Source: Meandrina meandrites
Taxonomy: Eukaryota; Cnidaria; Anthozoa; Scleractinia; Meandrinidae
Direction of reading: 5' to 3'
Length of the DNA stretch: 64,000 bases
Assembly (NCBI GenBank): GCA_963693305.1
Contig: OY855903.1
Span: 26,958,955-27,022,954, forward strand
Part shown: positions 59,986 to 64,000 of the stretch, piece by piece
Numbering within the stretch: the first letter of the stretch is position 1
How the letters are laid out: each line of letters begins with the position of its first letter
Position numbers and translations under genes: made by a program
The notes under the pieces: model-generated
What the model saw: the letters and a program-made list of their open reading frames with translations, nothing else
What the model was told of the DNA's origin: nothing
The model's database searches: none

Positions 59986-60054
59986 TATAACTTTTGACTT
60001 GATAATGGCGTAGAGTAGCGCCGAAACGTCGTCTGCTTTTTTAAAAGTTTTTAC
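59986..60054 (+). ncRNA. Hammerhead ribozyme-like motif in the Penelope terminal repeat
   Basis: Stem I: AACTTTT (59989-59995) with AAAAGTT (60043-60049), plus GAC/GTC next to the core. Core strand TTGATAA stands where CTGANGA is expected. Stem II: GGCG/CGCC closed by an 8-base loop (60007-60022), followed by GAAA-C-GTC with the usual cleavage position after GTC at about 60030. Stem III is minimal, as is usual in Penelope-like hammerheads. The core departs from consensus at C3 and G8 (both changed, still able to pair as U-A), and an extra T lies between core and stem II, so activity is doubtful. The left inverted arm carries the same motif at 58350-58418. Confidence 0.5.
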
Positions 60055-60122
60055 AATGATATTTCATAACATTTTAGCGTTTAACTTTTTAATCAAATCG
60101 TTTTCAAAATCGCTCCTGTTAC

Positions 60123-60163
<41 letters not shown>

Positions 60164-60324
60164 GTTATTGTTGATAGTGATCGCTTTCTTATATTTCTAT
60201 TTCTTATACTGCTTTTCATTTAACGACTGTATTATAGAACCGTTTATTGTAAATAGTTATTATGTAGGTAGACTATTGAAATTTTTTTTACTGAAATTAT
60301 CTCATGGGAAAAAAACCTAAGGAA

Positions 60325-60376
<52 letters not shown>
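60325..60376. repeat. (ATT)n microsatellite
   Basis: About 17 ATT units between the Penelope-like element and the second GPCR gene. The antisense poly-isoleucine frame across it is meaningless. Confidence 0.9.
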
Positions 60377-60378
<2 letters not shown>

Positions 60379-60666
60379 AAGTATTAACTGTGTTGTAGGT
60401 CTTAATATGATTGATTTGTACTCATCCAAATAGGAATCGGCCTAAACTGTTGTGGAACCTAGCGTTATGTCTACTGTGAAACCTAACCTTCACATTTATT
60501 AATATTTTCTTATCGGTGACTTGGCATGATAACATAATCTAGCGCTTTCTTAGTCTTTCCAGTTCGATTTGAAGGCACATGTGCACATAGCAGGAAATGA
60601 ACTGAATTTTGTTACCTTTTCTTCAGGCAATTTGGACAAGTGTATGTCAATCTGTATGCCAGTCTT

Positions 60667-61584
60667 TTAAAAACAGAAAAGCTGCCTGATTAAGCCTTTA
60701 ACTACTTGTTTCACTTCTTCGATTTTCCAAGAATACAGGATCGGGTTTAGAGATGAGTTTAAGTACACTAGGGTTGGTGAAGCTATCCAAACCATATCAT
60801 GTTCGATTCCATTCGCTGCTAGCACAGCCGCAATGCCCCACGGAACATAGCAGGCAACTAATGCCAGCTGCACCCACATAATGCTGGAAACTGTCTTTTT
60901 GTATCTTGCTATGTTTAGTGGAATCCCTTCTCCGTTCTGTTGTCCGTGGGGGACATGATTGTTTTGTACTTGGGCTTGTTGATGTCGTAGTTTAAGGTGG
61001 ATCTTCGTGTAACAGAAGATGGAAGTTGCCAGACAAAATATTAAGCCAACAGAGTTTGTCATATTAGCGACATCCCTTCTCCACACCCAGAGGAATCCAG
61101 ATGATGCAACAATTAGCCAAAAACAAGTTATGACTACACGAACTCGTTTTAATGTTACGACATGTCTGTATCTCAGTCCCAGCAACAGTGCGAGAAGTCT
61201 GTCCACACTAATTGCTGTCGATGTCACGACAGATACGCCACATAGAATATAACTTGAAGCTACACAAACTTCGTAAACATAGTGCAAAACATTCACGTTC
61301 ATCTTTATTACACGAGACATAATGTAGGTAGCGTAGAGTGGTTGAACAATAAGACCAACGCAAAGATCAGTGACCGCCAGACATCGAAAGAAAAGTTTCG
61401 TCGGAGGATGAACAGAAGTGACATTCTTCAGAGCAATAAGGATTAGAGCATTGCCCACAGCAGCGGTGATGGAAAGAAAAATGTTCAAAGCTGAAAAAAA
61501 TTCAAGCATGCCTGCTGGTGATGCGGGGCTGAGTGCTTGGTTCAGTTTGCTTGTGTAGTTTCCTTCTCCAGTAATGTTCGCCAT
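60667..61584 (-). CDS. Class A (rhodopsin-like) G protein-coupled receptor, single exon
   Basis: A 305-residue seven-helix receptor, intronless. N-glycosylation sites at N3 and N9. Landmarks: G44-N45 in helix 1, D73 in helix 2 (AVTDL), C107 at the top of helix 3, D-R-L at 128-130 (DRLLAL in place of DRY), W156 in helix 4, C245-x-x-P248 in helix 6, N280-P-I-L-Y284 in helix 7, and a short tail ending QLFCF with a possible palmitoylated Cys. The second outer loop is very short and has no partner cysteine for C107. DRLLAL-type receptors with tiny outer loops form a large cnidarian-specific group (family knowledge); the ligand is unknown. It is not close to the receptor at 4916-5920. Confidence 0.92.
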   Translation of the reverse strand: MANITGEGNYTSKLNQALSPASPAGMLEFFSALNIFLSITAAVGNALILIALKNVTSVHPPTKLFFRCLAVTDLCVGLIVQPLYATYIMSRVIKMNVNVLHYVYEVCVASSYILCGVSVVTSTAISVDRLLALLLGLRYRHVVTLKRVRVVITCFWLIVASSGFLWVWRRDVANMTNSVGLIFCLATSIFCYTKIHLKLRHQQAQVQNNHVPHGQQNGEGIPLNIARYKKTVSSIMWVQLALVACYVPWGIAAVLAANGIEHDMVWIASPTLVYLNSSLNPILYSWKIEEVKQVVKGLIRQLFCF

Positions 61585-64000
61585 TGTACTTGATTATTCC
61601 TTAAAGTTAAGGAACTTACAAAACCTTCAGTTTGCAGCTCGTGAGGTGTTGATTTTTTTCTTTGATTTCACTGATAACTGGAACACGTTCACTTGTCCTT
61701 TTGTGTTTAATGCGTTAGATTTTTAAATCTGCAATTGACCATTGTCTTGAATGCTTGTGTTTTAAACTTATTGTTCTGTCAGTTGCTTAGATATTGCATT
61801 GCTTATTAATTAAAAAAAAAAGGAATTGAGATTGTACTATTTTTCCCAAGCTTCTAGAACGTAATGACCGAAAAAAAGCGTCGGTCGCATATCTTTTTAG
61901 CGAAAATGTCTATAAAAAGAATGGGCGATTTTTTTTTTATTTCTGCTGTTATTTAGGTGTAGAGTCTTTTCGTATCTATCGATGGATATAAAGGCTGCAA
62001 ACAGATTATCCTCTAGTAATTTAAATAAAACATGTTTTTCTAATCGCGCACGTCGCACAACGATCTTGATTATTAAAAATTCTTCACACTGTAACCGTGG
62101 TGGAAGATATTAAGTAAGCTGTAAAAGTGTTTTATTGTTGGGGTTCAGGAATTCAGAACATTACACATTGCAAAATGTTTAAGTTTTATAGATGTACATA
62201 CACAAGACGTTTTAAGCCTGACAAAATTGTTTCCTTGTCACTTATATTGAAATAGTCAAACCAATATTTGCTGCAGATAGTTCTAATAGTCGACAATTCG
62301 ACAAAATAATTATACGAGACTTCAGCAGTCTACTTAATTACAGTTTATCGTACGTGAAAATTACTCCAGATGGGGACACCTGGACAAAAAGTGAAAATCT
62401 TGGTAAAAATGAAAGAAAAACTGCGTATTTATGTGGCCAATGTTCATTTACAAGGACTTTAATTGATCTTTTTATCAAGTACTTTAATTTCTTGTAAATA
62501 CGCTATTTCTTCCTTTATATTTTTTCGTTTGTTTTTCGTTTTAATTTTTGAAAGGAGTTTCGGTGAAAAGTGAAGCATTCATATGAAAATGAGTTAGATG
62601 TGAATTAAAAATTAGCCAGTAATCTCAATGTCGCCCAGATGAGACAAGAAAAATCGTATTTTTTTTACTTGACGATGAAAATTCGAGACAAACTCTTTTC
62701 TGTATCTGAAAAGTTTTGTATTTGGCCTCACTCTTCTAAATCTCGTCATTTTCCCTTTTTGGAACTGATGAAGTCTATTCACTTTTGGGAATATTACCTC
62801 GCTTGGTAATTTAAAAAAGAGTTGAAATTGTGTTTTACCCCTAGCTGTCTTAGCATGAATTAATTGAAAGTAAAATCGGTCGCATATGGCTTTGACGCGA
62901 GTTTAACAAAGAAGCCGGCGCGTTTGAACTTCTAGCTTAATAGCGGCAAAGTCTATTCGAGTTGTTCGTTTGATGTAACAGCTCTAAACAGTTTTTTCGT
63001 TATCTAAGCTGTCAAAGAAACTTTTTTCCTAAACCCTCACGGAGCGTATCCGGAGTAATAAGCCCCTCCAATTAAAGGCCCTTTCGGTTATAAGCCCCTC
63101 TAGTTATAGGCCTACCTGCCTGCTAAAAACAACAGCAACAAAGAAACATTTCAGGAAGAAGCCCCCCGTATATAATCCGTCCCCATTTCAACTTTTCTAT
63201 AGAAACGATACTAACATTCTTCATGAACATTGTACTTTTAATAAAAATAGGTTTGCGAGTACGAGTTCAAATGAAATGTAAGGGTTGTGCGGTTATTATC
63301 GACCGCAGAAGTTCACGCAATTATTGAAAAATTTGCATTACAAATTAGGTACAGTATTCCTTTCGCCAAACTTACTTATTAATCAATCTACTTCACCGTC
63401 TGGAGAACTTTTTCAGAGAAAAATTTTGTAGTGGAAGTAAGCTTCATATTATACTTTTCACAACAGTGCATCTATCACAAAAAATTTCAATCAGGGACAA
63501 ATCAGACAAATAACTATTTGTCAGTTAATTATATCATTAGATGAAAAAAGAAAGAAGACTTTGAGAGAAACGAACAACCAATGAGAACACAAAGGAAACG
63601 CCAAGCGCTGGTTAAGTGTTTAGCACCGTCCTGTTAACATTTAACTAGCAGAGGCTTGTACTATACAAATTTCGATTTACCAAGATTTACTAGAAATTAG
63701 ATTTACCACGATTCACCCCAGTTAACTACTACGAGGTTTAATCAACGAGTATTAGAGAGACAAGAGAATTCCAGACATGTGCGAGTCCTTCCTGTTGTGC
63801 TCTCTACTGACAAGGGGCAACACCACCGAACCAAATTGATACTGATTTAGCCAAACTAAGAATGCTGGAATGATTTCTTTAGCTTTGATATAAAGGCCTA
63901 CCTAGTGCAAAGGTATTTTTCGACACTTGTCGCCGGATGTCTGACCGTTAGTAACGTTGGCTCGTGACTTGCTTCCAAAAGTTTAAAGATTAAATTCGAG
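61585..64000. other. Upstream of GPCR to window end, no gene recognised
   Basis: No convincing exon on either strand. At 63055-63115 two to three copies of an ATAAGCCCCTCYARTTA-like unit form a short tandem repeat. The remainder is AT-rich. The immediate 5' flank of the receptor (61585-61700) should hold its promoter; no clear motif was found. Confidence 0.5.

Larger units (their letters stand above)
58305..60097 (+). mobile_element. Penelope-like retroelement with inverted terminal copy
   Basis: The right arm is a 5'-truncated Penelope-like element in plus orientation (58801 to about 60097). The left arm (58305-58800) is an inverted copy of its last ~496 bases (59601-60097), differing only in the length of an A-run and an AT-run as far as I can see. 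Inverted, partly truncated copies of this kind are characteristic of Penelope elements. Both arms carry the hammerhead-like motif. (ATT)n runs flank the insertion. Confidence 0.88.

Noticed and set aside
60244..60429. Poly-isoleucine ORF
   Set aside because: Translation of an (ATT)n microsatellite.

Overview
The window reads as nuclear DNA of an invertebrate animal, most likely an anthozoan cnidarian (stony coral or anemone; inference). Reasons: spliced metazoan housekeeping genes with GT-AG introns, single-exon class A GPCR genes, AT-rich introns crowded with small foldback elements, tRNA-derived SINEs, a Penelope-like retroelement, a Crypton-derived recombinase ORF and a viral-type DNA polymerase cassette. 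Species cannot be fixed from sequence alone.

Layout. (1) 1-26.7 kb: the splicing factor gene SF3B3 on the minus strand. 26 coding exons (1055 codons, all phases consistent) can be joined; the 3' end lies off the left edge. Its introns hold an intronless GPCR on the opposite strand (4916-5920), a Crypton-type tyrosine-recombinase ORF (14515-15453) with a striking CCAAT/CRE repeat array in front of it, a LINE 3' tail and many MITEs and SINEs. (2) 26.7-31.0 kb: GCSH (glycine cleavage H protein), head to head with SF3B3 across a short shared promoter. (3) 33.4-35.9 kb: an unrecognised two-exon coiled-coil protein. (4) 38.9-46.7 kb: a three-exon CD164/mucin-like membrane protein whose first intron carries a 1.86 kb TTAA-flanked transposon. 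(5) 48.5-49.5 kb: the last two exons of a glutathione synthetase gene (minus); no upstream exons are visible in the remaining 14 kb. (6) 49.9-56.1 kb: a very AT-rich, intronless, tightly packed cassette: protein-primed family B DNA polymerase (broken), an eEF1A/eRF3-like translational GTPase and a small coiled-coil protein, the last two sharing a promoter-like box. (7) 56.1-60.1 kb: a LINE fragment, hairpin elements and a Penelope-like element with an inverted terminal copy and a hammerhead-like motif. (8) 60.7-61.6 kb: a second intronless GPCR (minus), then 2.4 kb with no recognised gene.

The most unusual item is region 6: a polymerase plus a translation-factor-like GTPase in one virus-like cassette, lying where upstream exons of the glutathione synthetase gene would be expected. 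No capsid, packaging ATPase, protease or integrase gene is seen with it, so it is either a remnant or a minimal element.
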